The notes under the pieces were generated by a model that made no database searches, was not told the origin of the DNA, and saw only the letters and a program-made list of their open reading frames with translations. A stretch of DNA of 64,000 nt from Variovorax brevis (lineage in GTDB: Bacteria; Pseudomonadota; Gammaproteobacteria; Burkholderiales; Burkholderiaceae_C), in the NCBI RefSeq assembly GCF_030317105.1, contig NZ_JASZYG010000008.1, forward strand, positions 362,516-426,515, read 5' to 3'. Numbering within the stretch: the first letter of the stretch is position 1; each line of letters starts with the position of its first letter. This document shows, one piece after another, positions 16,974 through 25,428 of the stretch. A program made the position numbers and the translations under genes.

Positions 16974-17935
16974 ACATCCTCATCGTCGCCGACCCGCTCG
17001 AGCACTTCAAGATCTACAAGGACACGACCTTCTCGATGATGCGCGAGGCGCAAAAGCGCGGCCATCGCATCGCGGCCTGCGAGCCGCAGCAAATGAGCTG
17101 GCAGCGCGGCAAGCCGGTGACGGCGATCGTGCGCGAGATCGTGCTCACGGGCGGTCCGGTCGACTGGTTCCGCACGGAAGATGTGAGCGAGCGCGCCCTG
17201 CGCGACTTCGACGTGGTGCTGATGCGCAAGGACCCGCCCTTCGACGCCGAATACATCTACGCCACGCACCTGCTGGAGCAGGCCGAGCGCGAAGGCGCGC
17301 GGGTGGTCAACAAGCCGCGGGCGCTGCGCGACCATCCGGAAAAGCTGGCGATCATGGAGTTTGCGGAGCACACCACGCCGACGCTGGTCACGCGCGACGC
17401 GCGTGCGGTGCGGGCCTTTCATGCAGAGCACCAGGACATCATCCTGAAGCCGCTGGATGGCATGGGCGGCATGGGCATCTTCCGCGTCAAGGCGGATGCG
17501 CTGAACCTGGGCTCCATCATCGAGACGCTCAACAAGGATGGCGCCGAGACCATCATGGTGCAGCGCTTCGTGCCGGACATCGTGAAGGGCGACAAGCGCG
17601 TGCTGGTCATCGGCGGCAAGCCGGTGCCTTTCAGCCTGGCGCGAATTCCGCAGGGCACCGAGGTGCGCGGCAACCTGGCCGCGGGCGGAAAGGGCGTGGC
17701 GCAACCGCTCACGAAGGAAGACCTGGCGATTGCCGAAGCGATTGGCCCGGTGCTGGCGCCGCGCGGATTGCTGTTGATCGGCCTGGACGTGATCGGCGGA
17801 TCGCTCACCGAAATCAACGTCACGAGCCCGACCTGCTTTCAGGAAATCACCGATCAGACGGGATTCAACGTGCCGGCAATGTTCATCGATGCGCTGGAGG
17901 CGCACGTTGCGGCGACGCCGCGCGCGACTCAATAG
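16970..17935 (+). CDS. gshB: glutathione synthase
   Basis: Second step of glutathione synthesis: ATP-dependent addition of glycine to gamma-glutamylcysteine. The 321-residue ATP-grasp protein has the family's DPLEHFKIYKDTTF N-terminus, MRKDPPFDAEYIYATHLL, the glycine-rich loop DGMGGMGIFRV and the C-terminal INVTSPTCFQEI. Length matches E. coli GshB (316). The ATG overlaps the benE stop in ATGA, indicating translational coupling. The last 53 bases overlap the end of the convergent PepSY gene. Its partner gshA is at 6690. Confidence 0.96.
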   Translation: MNILIVADPLEHFKIYKDTTFSMMREAQKRGHRIAACEPQQMSWQRGKPVTAIVREIVLTGGPVDWFRTEDVSERALRDFDVVLMRKDPPFDAEYIYATHLLEQAEREGARVVNKPRALRDHPEKLAIMEFAEHTTPTLVTRDARAVRAFHAEHQDIILKPLDGMGGMGIFRVKADALNLGSIIETLNKDGAETIMVQRFVPDIVKGDKRVLVIGGKPVPFSLARIPQGTEVRGNLAAGGKGVAQPLTKEDLAIAEAIGPVLAPRGLLLIGLDVIGGSLTEINVTSPTCFQEITDQTGFNVPAMFIDALEAHVAATPRATQ

Positions 17936-19187
17936 CGGATGCTTCAGCGTGCTGCCGCGCCTGCTGATGCAGGCGCGAGTGGCGCTTGCGCATCCAGATG
18001 ACGATGCCGGTGACCGACAGCATCGCCACCATCACACCCATCAACGACATCAGGATGCGGCCAGGCATGCCCAGGATGCGACCGGAGTGCAGCGGGAACT
18101 GGAGCTGCACGAACACATCCGCGGCCGTGCCGTGCCAAGGCAGGTTCTGGCTCAGGATGCGCCCGTCGTGCGCGTCGATATAAAGGTTGGCCAGGCCCAT
18201 GCCGCCCTGCCCGTGCTCGGCACCCGGTTCGAAGAAGGAAACGTTGTAGAAGCCGTAGCGGCCTTCGTAGTAGATGCCGCCCTTTGGCAAGGTCCAGTTC
18301 TGGCGCCTGGCCTCGGCCTCGGCCACGTGGATCACCTGCGCAAAGCCCAGCGTCGGCTCGATGCGCGCGCCCAGAGGCGCCATTGGCCGCGTCTCGTAAG
18401 GCCCCGGCGTGGTCTTTGAAACCAGCGACAGCACGGGGTAGAACACCTCGCGATAAAGGTTCAGCGAGAACGAGGTGAAGGCGATGACGATGATCGCGAT
18501 CCAGACCCACAGCCCGCCCGCGCGGTGCAGGTCGAAGTTGAGCTTGTAGCCGCCAGCGCGCCAGCGAATCGCCCACGCCGGCTGCCACCGCTTCCACCAC
18601 ACGGCGCGCGGCCGATGCCCGGGATGCACGCCGGGTCGCAGGCGCCGCGGTGTCGTGAGGTAGAGCGCCACGAAGCTGTCGAGCAGCCAGATGAAGGCGA
18701 CGCTGCCCATGATCCAGTAGCCGATGCGGTCGGTGCCCCACATCGCCGGGATGTGCAGGCTGTAGTGCACCGTGCGCAGGAAGGGCATCAGGCTCTCGCG
18801 CGAGAGCGAGACGGCCGTTGAATCGCGCCGGCCCTGGATGTGCAGCGTGACCGGGTCGACGTAGACCTGGTTGTAGTCGAGCGCGTAGGGCTGCTTCGTC
18901 GACGGGTCGATGCGCGGCTCAATGAAAAAGCCGGCCGTGTGGCCGACTTCGAAGTTGAGCGGGATGTAGCTCACGCGCACGCGCGGATCGGCGGCTTCGA
19001 CGGCCGCGGCCAAGGCCATCGGCTCGTGGAATTCGCCGCGGCTGTCGGTGTCGTACAGCGCGCTGTTGAGCCACTCGTCCAGCTCGTGGTCCCACGACGT
19101 GACGGCGCCGGTGAGGCCCGCCACGATGAGGAACAGGGCAACGGTGAGGCCGGCCCAGCGGTGGATGAGGGTCAGGAAGGCGCGCAT
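17883..19187 (-). CDS. PepSY-associated TM helix protein, iron-regulated membrane protein
   Basis: Inner-membrane protein of the PepSY_TM family, commonly paired with TonB-dependent receptors and thought to help reduce or release iron from siderophores. The 434 residues start with HRWAGLTVALFLIVAGLTG (first membrane helix with the family's HRW) and contain further helices near residues 145-175 and 200-230 and a C-terminal helix, with a large periplasmic region after the first helix. It starts 19 bases after the receptor stop on the same strand, so the two form an operon. Its C-terminal tail is rich in Arg, Ala and Pro and overlaps gshB by 53 bases in antiparallel fashion. Confidence 0.88.
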   Translation of the reverse strand: MRAFLTLIHRWAGLTVALFLIVAGLTGAVTSWDHELDEWLNSALYDTDSRGEFHEPMALAAAVEAADPRVRVSYIPLNFEVGHTAGFFIEPRIDPSTKQPYALDYNQVYVDPVTLHIQGRRDSTAVSLSRESLMPFLRTVHYSLHIPAMWGTDRIGYWIMGSVAFIWLLDSFVALYLTTPRRLRPGVHPGHRPRAVWWKRWQPAWAIRWRAGGYKLNFDLHRAGGLWVWIAIIVIAFTSFSLNLYREVFYPVLSLVSKTTPGPYETRPMAPLGARIEPTLGFAQVIHVAEAEARRQNWTLPKGGIYYEGRYGFYNVSFFEPGAEHGQGGMGLANLYIDAHDGRILSQNLPWHGTAADVFVQLQFPLHSGRILGMPGRILMSLMGVMVAMLSVTGIVIWMRKRHSRLHQQARQHAEASAIESRAASPQRAPPAHR

Positions 19188-19206
19188 GCCTCCTCTTTTC
19201 TCGACT

Positions 19207-21441
19207 TTAGAAGTCGACCGATGCGGTCAAGTTGAAAGTGCGTGGTGCACCGAGCACGAGGTAGCCGTTGTTGGGATAGCCACCGACCGACGCCCAGTAG
19301 TTGCGATTGGTCAAGTTGTCGATTCGTGCGCGAAGCGTGAGGAGCTTGCCAGAAACTTCAGTCATGTAACGTGCGCCAACGTCCAGGCGTGTCCAGCTCG
19401 GCACGCGCAAGGTATTCACGGCGTCCGCATAGCTGGACCCCGTCGCAACGATGCGACCATTGAGTGACAGGCCCCGCACGCCAGGAACATCCCAATCAAG
19501 ACCAATGCTGCCTTGCGCCGACGGCACGCCGATGACGTCCTTTCCGTCGGTCGATGCGCTACCAGTGGACCGTTGCGTGGCGTCAAGGAAAGTCACGCCA
19601 CCGAGCACGCGCAGACCCTTGAGCGGTTCGCCGAACATCAGAAGTTCCACGCCCTGATGGCGATCCAAGCCCTCGGCGGTGAATTCGTTGGCGCTGTTGA
19701 TGATGGTGCGCGGCTTGTCCGTCGAGAAGAGGGCAGCCGAGCCGCCGAAACGTCCGCCGTCGTACTTGACACCCACTTCCTTCTGCTTCGAAACGAATGG
19801 ATCCAATTGCGCGCCTCCATTGGCCACGGGCACTCCGCTGCTGGATGTCAATGGCGCGGTATCTCCCTTGGTCAGCGCTTCAACGTAGTTGGCATAGAGC
19901 GAGACCTGTGGCTGCAACTTGAAGACAAACGCGGCCATCGGACTCACGTGGCTCTTGTCGTACCCGGTGGCTACGCTGGTGTCGAATGCATAGTTGGTGG
20001 TATCGATGGTTTGGGCGCGTGCACCCAGCGTGAGTTGGGCGCGATCGTCGAGGAACGACAACGTGTCGCCCAGGGCAAAGCTGTCAAGGCGCGTCTTGTT
20101 GATCAAGGCAGGGTTGTTGAGGTCGTTGCCATGAAATGCGGTCGATGTGAACGCCGGCAACGGGTAGGCGACCGGCTGATAGATGTTGCTCTTCAAGTTG
20201 TTGAAGAAGTCCCACTGGTAGGCGTTCTTTTCTTTCAATTGGAAGAAGGAATACGCTGCGACCAGCGAGTGCTGAACGCTTCCGGTGGCGAACTTGACAC
20301 GGATTCCAGTTTCGCCGGCGAGGGCGTTTTCGCGCCGCTGATTGTCAAAGCGCGAAATATCCGCTGCGCCGGTGAAGGGATCGGTGACGGTCGTGTTGCC
20401 CAGCGAGTTGCCTTCATTGCCTTGCCGGGCTCCTCCAGCAACCCATGCCGTGACGTTCGGCGCGAGGTCGAATTCGCCGCGCACGGACCCAAATGTGTCT
20501 CGCTCGTTGGAGTACGTCCACGGCTGTGCATAGTTGACTTGGTTGTCGGGCGCTGACGGAACGGCGGTGAGCGGCACGAACGCCGTGCCGAGAGTCACGT
20601 TGGGGCGTGCAGCAGTAAGGCGGTGCTCCTGAAATCCGACGTCGGCAGAAAGGCGGACGTTGCGACTGTGCCAATCAAGGCCGACCGACAGCAGGTCGAG
20701 CTTGACCTTCTCATCATCGATGCCGGTGCCGCCTTCGCGGTGGGCTGCGTTCAGACGGATGCCAGTGCTTTGATCCGGTCCGAAACGCCGGCCGATGTCG
20801 ACCGCTGCGTAGCCCTGCGAGCCAGAGGCCGCACCGAGGCTGACTTCGGTCAGTGCTTCGTTCGATGCACGCTTGGGCAGCAAGTTGATGTTCCCGCCAA
20901 CACCGCCGCCCGATGGGGTCGCGCCGTTCAGGAATGCGCTTGCGCCACGGAAAACTTCCACGCGTTCGAACAGTTCCGACGCGATGTACTGGCGCGGGAG
21001 CACGCCGTACAGGCCGTTGTACGCCATGTCGTCCGAATTCACGATGAAGCCGCGAATGAAGTAAGACTCCTGGAAGTTGCCAAATCCTCGGGCGATCCGA
21101 ACCGTCGGATCATTCAGAAGCACGTCTGCAACGCTTTTGGATTGCTGGTTCTGGATCAACTCGTTCGTATAGCTTGTCGTCGAGAACGGCGTGTCCATCA
21201 TGTCCAAGGTGCCGAGGATGCCGACCCGGCCGCCGCGGGCGACTTCACCGCCGGCGTAAGGCTTCGTCAGACCGGCAGCCGACGCGTCCGCACTGGCCTC
21301 CACCGTCACGGCGGGCAGCGACGCAGCGGGCGTAGCAGCAGGCGCTTGCGCCGGTGTGGTCTGCGCCGAAGCAGACATCGAATGGACAACAGCGAGTGTT
21401 GCCAGCGCAACGGCGCCCAGGGGGAAGCGTGAAGAAGCCAA
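19207..21441 (-). CDS. TonB-dependent siderophore receptor
   Basis: Outer-membrane beta-barrel importing ferric siderophores with energy from TonB. The 744-residue precursor has a signal peptide ending near ASAQ, a plug domain (SVADVLLNDPTVRIARGFG, GGGVGGNINLLPKRA) and a barrel ending in phenylalanine (TASVDF), as outer-membrane proteins do. The sequence type is that of hydroxamate/ferrichrome-like receptors. Translation most likely starts at TTG (21439-21441), because AGGGAG lies about 7 bases upstream and no ATG or GTG fits before the signal peptide. A Fur-like site precedes it. The ligand is unknown. Confidence 0.93.
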   Translation of the reverse strand: MASSRFPLGAVALATLAVVHSMSASAQTTPAQAPAATPAASLPAVTVEASADASAAGLTKPYAGGEVARGGRVGILGTLDMMDTPFSTTSYTNELIQNQQSKSVADVLLNDPTVRIARGFGNFQESYFIRGFIVNSDDMAYNGLYGVLPRQYIASELFERVEVFRGASAFLNGATPSGGGVGGNINLLPKRASNEALTEVSLGAASGSQGYAAVDIGRRFGPDQSTGIRLNAAHREGGTGIDDEKVKLDLLSVGLDWHSRNVRLSADVGFQEHRLTAARPNVTLGTAFVPLTAVPSAPDNQVNYAQPWTYSNERDTFGSVRGEFDLAPNVTAWVAGGARQGNEGNSLGNTTVTDPFTGAADISRFDNQRRENALAGETGIRVKFATGSVQHSLVAAYSFFQLKEKNAYQWDFFNNLKSNIYQPVAYPLPAFTSTAFHGNDLNNPALINKTRLDSFALGDTLSFLDDRAQLTLGARAQTIDTTNYAFDTSVATGYDKSHVSPMAAFVFKLQPQVSLYANYVEALTKGDTAPLTSSSGVPVANGGAQLDPFVSKQKEVGVKYDGGRFGGSAALFSTDKPRTIINSANEFTAEGLDRHQGVELLMFGEPLKGLRVLGGVTFLDATQRSTGSASTDGKDVIGVPSAQGSIGLDWDVPGVRGLSLNGRIVATGSSYADAVNTLRVPSWTRLDVGARYMTEVSGKLLTLRARIDNLTNRNYWASVGGYPNNGYLVLGAPRTFNLTASVDF

Positions 21442-21463
21442 GGGGTCTCCCTAAATCGTTTGT

Positions 21464-21484
21464 AAATGAGAACGCCTATTATTA
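21464..21484 (-). promoter_or_regulatory. putative Fur box upstream of siderophore receptor
   Basis: The stretch reads AATGAGAACGCCTATTATTA and lies about 23 bases upstream of the receptor start. It has an AATGAGAA half and an AT-rich opposing half, as in degenerate Fur boxes, and stands in a locally AT-rich patch of otherwise GC-rich DNA. The fit to the 19-bp consensus is partial. Iron control is expected for such a receptor. Confidence 0.45.
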
Positions 21485-21567
21485 CGTGTACGCGACGCGT
21501 TTTGGCCGCGTTCGCCCCGTTTCGGCGCTTTTAGGGTGCGAAGCGGGCCGCTTGTGGCGGCGGCGCG

Positions 21568-22332
21568 TCAGTCGCGGCGGCGCCCGTCCACGAAAACGTG
21601 GAGTTCACCCGGCGCAAACGCCGTCCACGTCTCATTGGTGGTCAGCGGCGCCGTCACCACCACGGCGACCCGGTCATTCGGCGTGGTGTGGTGCGAGAAG
21701 TCGATCGAGAGATCTTCATCCGCCAGCTTGGCCAGCGTGAAAGGATGCGCGCGCTCCACATACCAAAGATTTGTTGATGCATGCGACCACAGCGCCTGCC
21801 CGTTCGACAGCATGAAGTTGAAGGTGCCGTGCTTCGCAATGCGCGGCGCCAGTTCCTTGAGCGTGAGCGTCAGTTCTTCCACGCTCGGCACGCCGGCATG
21901 CGACTTGGCCAGCTCCTGCATGATCCAGCAGAAGGCGTGCTCGCTGTCCGTATTTCCCACCGGGTGAAAGTTGCCATGCAGCCGCGGCCGGAAATCCTTC
22001 AGGTCGCCGTTGTGGGCAAACACCCAGTAGCGTCCCCACAGTTCACGCACGAACGGATGGCAGTTCTGCAGGTTGATTTCGCCCTGCGTCGCCTTGCGGA
22101 TGTGCGCGATGACGTTGCGGCTCTGGATCGGGTAGTTGCGGATCAACTCCGCCACCGGCGACTCGCACGCCGGCTGGTGGTCCACGAAGTGCCGCAGGCC
22201 GCGGTCTTCGAAGAATGCGATGCCCCAGCCGTCGGCGTGGTGGTCCGTGCGCCCGCCGCGCTGCGCGAAGCCCGCAAAGCTGAAGGTCACGTCCGTGGGC
22301 GTGTTGCAGTTCATTCCCAGCAATTGGCACAT
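21568..22332 (-). CDS. class II glutamine amidotransferase (YafJ-like)
   Basis: Ntn-type glutaminase-fold protein of 254 residues. The catalytic cysteine would be Cys2, exposed after removal of the initiator methionine (MCQLLGMNCNTP). Further family marks are GGRTDHHADGWG, NVIAHIRKATQG and FAHNGDL. No synthetase domain follows, so the acceptor of the released ammonia is unknown; E. coli YafJ is likewise uncharacterised. It follows the MFS gene on the same strand with a 60-base gap. The start codon sits in the loop of an inverted repeat at 22322-22341, which may affect translation. No Shine-Dalgarno sequence is evident. Confidence 0.9.
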   Translation of the reverse strand: MCQLLGMNCNTPTDVTFSFAGFAQRGGRTDHHADGWGIAFFEDRGLRHFVDHQPACESPVAELIRNYPIQSRNVIAHIRKATQGEINLQNCHPFVRELWGRYWVFAHNGDLKDFRPRLHGNFHPVGNTDSEHAFCWIMQELAKSHAGVPSVEELTLTLKELAPRIAKHGTFNFMLSNGQALWSHASTNLWYVERAHPFTLAKLADEDLSIDFSHHTTPNDRVAVVVTAPLTTNETWTAFAPGELHVFVDGRRRD

Positions 22333-22364
22333 CGGCCAATTAGAGCGCTTTTTTCCGAAGCGCT
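22322..22364 (-). promoter_or_regulatory. two hairpins between MFS and amidotransferase genes
   Basis: AATTGGC-N6-GCCAATT (22322-22341) is a perfect 7-bp inverted repeat whose loop contains the amidotransferase ATG. Next to it AGCGCTT-N7-AAGCGCT (22344-22364) is a second 7-bp inverted repeat lying behind the MFS stop. The second could terminate MFS transcripts, though it lacks a U-tract on the minus strand. Confidence 0.45.
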
Positions 22365-22392
22365 TTCGCCGGATGCAATGCCGAGGCGCTAA

Positions 22393-23865
22393 CTAATCCG
22401 CTTTCGCCGGACCTTCGCGCAGCTGCCAGGCCGCGAAAATCGCCACCGCACACAGGGCGGCCAGCATCGCGAACACTTCGTCAAAGGCGGCGAGCCGCTG
22501 CGGGCTGGTCATCGGGTTGACCAGCGAATCGCCGTGCGCCGCCAAGCGCCATTCGAGCACGATGGCGCACAGGCTCACCCCCGCCGCGCCGCCGAGCATG
22601 CGAACGAAACTGATCGCGCTCGCGCCTTGCGGAATCAGCGGCTTGGCCAGCGGCCGCATCGACCCCAGGTTGAGCGAAGGCAATATGAAGCCCAGCCCGA
22701 TGCGGCCAATGACCGCAAATGCCACCAGCAGCCAGATGGTGCTGTTGAGCCGCAGCGCCATCATGAGCGCGAACGAAGTCGCCAGCAGCGCCAGCCCCAC
22801 ACTCACCAACATCCAGGTCGGGTGTCGGTCCGCCAGTCGCCCGACGCCCAGGATGGTGAACGCCAGCACCAGCCCGGCCGGCAGGAGAATCGCGCCGACG
22901 TGCCCGGCCGACAGATGCAAGGCGACCTGCATGTAGACCGGCAGGAGGTAGGTCGAGCCGAACAGGGCCGTGCCGTAGATGAAGGCAACGACGCTCCCCA
23001 TGGCGAATTGCCGGTATCCGAAGAGCGCAAGGTTCATCAAGGGCGTGGAGCCGATCCGCATCAGCCGCCTTTGCCACGCCAGGAAAGCGACGAAGGCCAG
23101 CAGCGCGCCGACCAGCAACACGGCTGAATGCCAAGGCGCTCCGCCGCGCAACTCGACCAATCCGTTCAGGAGGCTCAGCGTGCCGACGGTGCCCAGGCCC
23201 AGGCCGACCCAATCCAGCCGACCGCCGCGTTCCGCAACGACGCCGCCCGGCGCCGTCGTCGGCACGAACTTGTAGGCCAGCCACAGCGACGCCAGGCAAA
23301 AAGGAACGACCATGAAGAAGATCGAACGCCAGCCGAACAAGTCGACCAGCACGCCCCCGATGCTCGGCCCGATCGCCGGCGCCAGCACCACGCCCATGCC
23401 GAACAGCCCGCTCGCCCGCCCCTGCTCGTGCGGCTCGAAGGCGCGGAGGATGATGATGGCGGGGATCGGCTGCACGACGCCCGCAGCGAGTCCTTCCGCC
23501 ACGCGCGCGATCAGCACCAAGGTGAAGTCATTGGCCAGCCCGCCCACGATGCCGCCCACCATCAGCAGCAGCATCGTGCCCACATAGGTCTTGCGATAGC
23601 CGTAGCGCGACAGCAGCCAAGGCGTGGTGAGCATCGACACCGTCGTCGCCACCATGAAGCCCGAAGTCACCCACTGCGCGCGCTCCTGCCCCAGCGAAAA
23701 ATGGTGGCTCATGCCCGGAATCGCCACGTTCACGATGGTCGATGACATGATCGACGCCATCGTGCCAACCATCACCGACAGCAGCAGGTACCAGCGGTAG
23801 CGCTCGCCATAGCGCTGTTGCAAGGCAGACATCGCCGGGGCGGCGGGGGGGATGGCGTCAGGCAT
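22393..23865 (-). CDS. MFS transporter, DHA2 (EmrB/QacA) family
   Basis: Proton-driven drug-efflux-type inner-membrane protein of 490 residues with about fourteen hydrophobic segments, the number expected for DHA2. The N-terminus is YRWYLLLSVMVGTMASIMSSTIVNVAIP, close to EmrB with its helix-1 signature, and GAILLPAGLVLAF lies in the second half. No EmrA-type periplasmic adaptor or TolC gene is adjacent, so it may act alone. The gene diverges from the metallopeptidase gene across 111 bases. The substrate cannot be inferred. Confidence 0.9.
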   Translation of the reverse strand: MPDAIPPAAPAMSALQQRYGERYRWYLLLSVMVGTMASIMSSTIVNVAIPGMSHHFSLGQERAQWVTSGFMVATTVSMLTTPWLLSRYGYRKTYVGTMLLLMVGGIVGGLANDFTLVLIARVAEGLAAGVVQPIPAIIILRAFEPHEQGRASGLFGMGVVLAPAIGPSIGGVLVDLFGWRSIFFMVVPFCLASLWLAYKFVPTTAPGGVVAERGGRLDWVGLGLGTVGTLSLLNGLVELRGGAPWHSAVLLVGALLAFVAFLAWQRRLMRIGSTPLMNLALFGYRQFAMGSVVAFIYGTALFGSTYLLPVYMQVALHLSAGHVGAILLPAGLVLAFTILGVGRLADRHPTWMLVSVGLALLATSFALMMALRLNSTIWLLVAFAVIGRIGLGFILPSLNLGSMRPLAKPLIPQGASAISFVRMLGGAAGVSLCAIVLEWRLAAHGDSLVNPMTSPQRLAAFDEVFAMLAALCAVAIFAAWQLREGPAKAD

Positions 23866-23976
23866 GGAGGGGAAAAGTGCTTCTTGTTCGGGCCGCTCCT
23901 ACAAGGATATCGGCCTTTGTGAACAAGTGATGTCTCCTTGGAGCGCCACACAATCACCGTCCACACGAGGGACTGC

Positions 23977-25428
23977 ATGCAAACACAGACCACCGAACGA
24001 TCTGCTCCGGCGCCGCATTCCGGGTCCGTCGCAGCGAACCAGCCCTTGAACGATGCCGCAGCGCCTCAGCTGACCGACGAACTCGCGGCGCCGACCGTGA
24101 GCCGGGGTTATCAATGCCAGTGCGGCCGCCCGGTCTTCTTGCGAAACAGCCAATGTCTCGCCTGCCAGACGCCCTTGGGCTATGTGGCGGATCGCTTGGG
24201 CGTCGTGCCGCTCGCCCCGGCGGGGGAGGAAGGTGCCTTCACGGTCTTTGGTGACGAGGGCGGCAAGCGCTATCGGCGCTGCGAGAACTTCCTGGGCCCC
24301 TCAGGCTGCAACTGGTTGGTGCCCATCGTGAACGAAGGCGAAGAAGCGCCGCCCGAAACACACGGGCTGCGCCCCGGCCTGTGCCTGGCCTGCAGCGCGA
24401 CGCGAACGATTCCCGACTTGTCAGTGCCCGAAAACGCCGAGTTGTGGAACAAGCTGGAGCAGGCCAAGCGCCGGCTCATCTCGCAGTTGCTGGCGCTGGG
24501 CTTGCCGGTGGTGTCGCGACTGGCCGATCCGCAGCACGGGCTGGCTTTCGATTTCCTGAGCAACCTGCCCGGCGCGCCGCACGTCATGACGGGCCACGAC
24601 AGCGGCGTGATCACGCTCAATGCCGAGGAGGCCGACGACTCGGTGCGCGAGCGCATTCGCGCGCAGATGCGCGAGCCATATCGCACGCTGCTGGGCCACT
24701 TCCGCCACGAGATCGGTCATTACTATTGGGACTTGCTGGTCGCGCCAACGGGCTGGCTCGAACCCTGTCGCCAGCTCTTTGGCGACGAGCGCGCCGACTA
24801 CGGGCAGGCGCTGCGCAATCACTACGACAACGGGCCGCCGCCGGACTGGGCATCGCGTTTCGTCACGAGCTACGCAAGCGCGCATCCCTGGGAGGATTGG
24901 GCGGAGACGTGGGCGCACTACTTGCACATGGCCGACACCGCGGACACGGCCCTGAGCTTCGGCGTGAACGCGAGCAACGTGGAGCTGTCCAGCGACCTGT
25001 TCAAGGCGGACGACCTGTGGCAACCCGATCATCCGGACGCGGCGCAGTTCCTCGACTTTCTCAATGGCTGGGTGCGCCTGACCAATGTGCTCAACGAGTT
25101 CTCGCGCAGCATGGGCCAGCCGGACAACTATCCCTTCGTGTTGCCGCATGCGGTGGTGGGCAAGCTGCAGTTCATTCACCAGGTGATTGCGGATCAGCGC
25201 AATGGCGTGTCGACTGCGCCGACTGCCTTTGCCGCGCCTGTTGAGCCGGCGATGTCTCCGGACTCGTCCATTCCCATGGAGTCGGCGGCACCGGCTGATG
25301 AGACGGCGCCCGCGCCTGTCAATGAACCCGTCGCGCCAGTGCCCGAGTTGCCTCAGGCGGACGCGCCCCTTGCGCCGGTCGACGCGCCTCAACCGGTCGC
25401 AGCCTCAGGCAATCGCGAAGGCGGCTAG
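23977..25428 (+). CDS. putative zinc-binding metallopeptidase with N-terminal zinc ribbon
   Basis: Predicted zinc protease-like protein of 483 residues. The N-terminus has a cysteine cluster (CQCGRPVF, then CLAC) resembling a zinc ribbon. The active-site HExxH motif is H244-E-I-G-H248, followed about 35 residues later by ERADYGQALRNHY, which may supply the third ligand. From about residue 410 the tail is proline-, alanine- and acid-rich and looks disordered. ATG at 23977 is preceded by GAGGGA; an in-frame TTG at 23938 is less likely. The last 24 bases overlap the convergent phosphofructokinase gene. The family is widespread in proteobacteria and its substrate is unknown. No signal peptide is seen. 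Confidence 0.85.
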   Translation: MQTQTTERSAPAPHSGSVAANQPLNDAAAPQLTDELAAPTVSRGYQCQCGRPVFLRNSQCLACQTPLGYVADRLGVVPLAPAGEEGAFTVFGDEGGKRYRRCENFLGPSGCNWLVPIVNEGEEAPPETHGLRPGLCLACSATRTIPDLSVPENAELWNKLEQAKRRLISQLLALGLPVVSRLADPQHGLAFDFLSNLPGAPHVMTGHDSGVITLNAEEADDSVRERIRAQMREPYRTLLGHFRHEIGHYYWDLLVAPTGWLEPCRQLFGDERADYGQALRNHYDNGPPPDWASRFVTSYASAHPWEDWAETWAHYLHMADTADTALSFGVNASNVELSSDLFKADDLWQPDHPDAAQFLDFLNGWVRLTNVLNEFSRSMGQPDNYPFVLPHAVVGKLQFIHQVIADQRNGVSTAPTAFAAPVEPAMSPDSSIPMESAAPADETAPAPVNEPVAPVPELPQADAPLAPVDAPQPVAASGNREGG

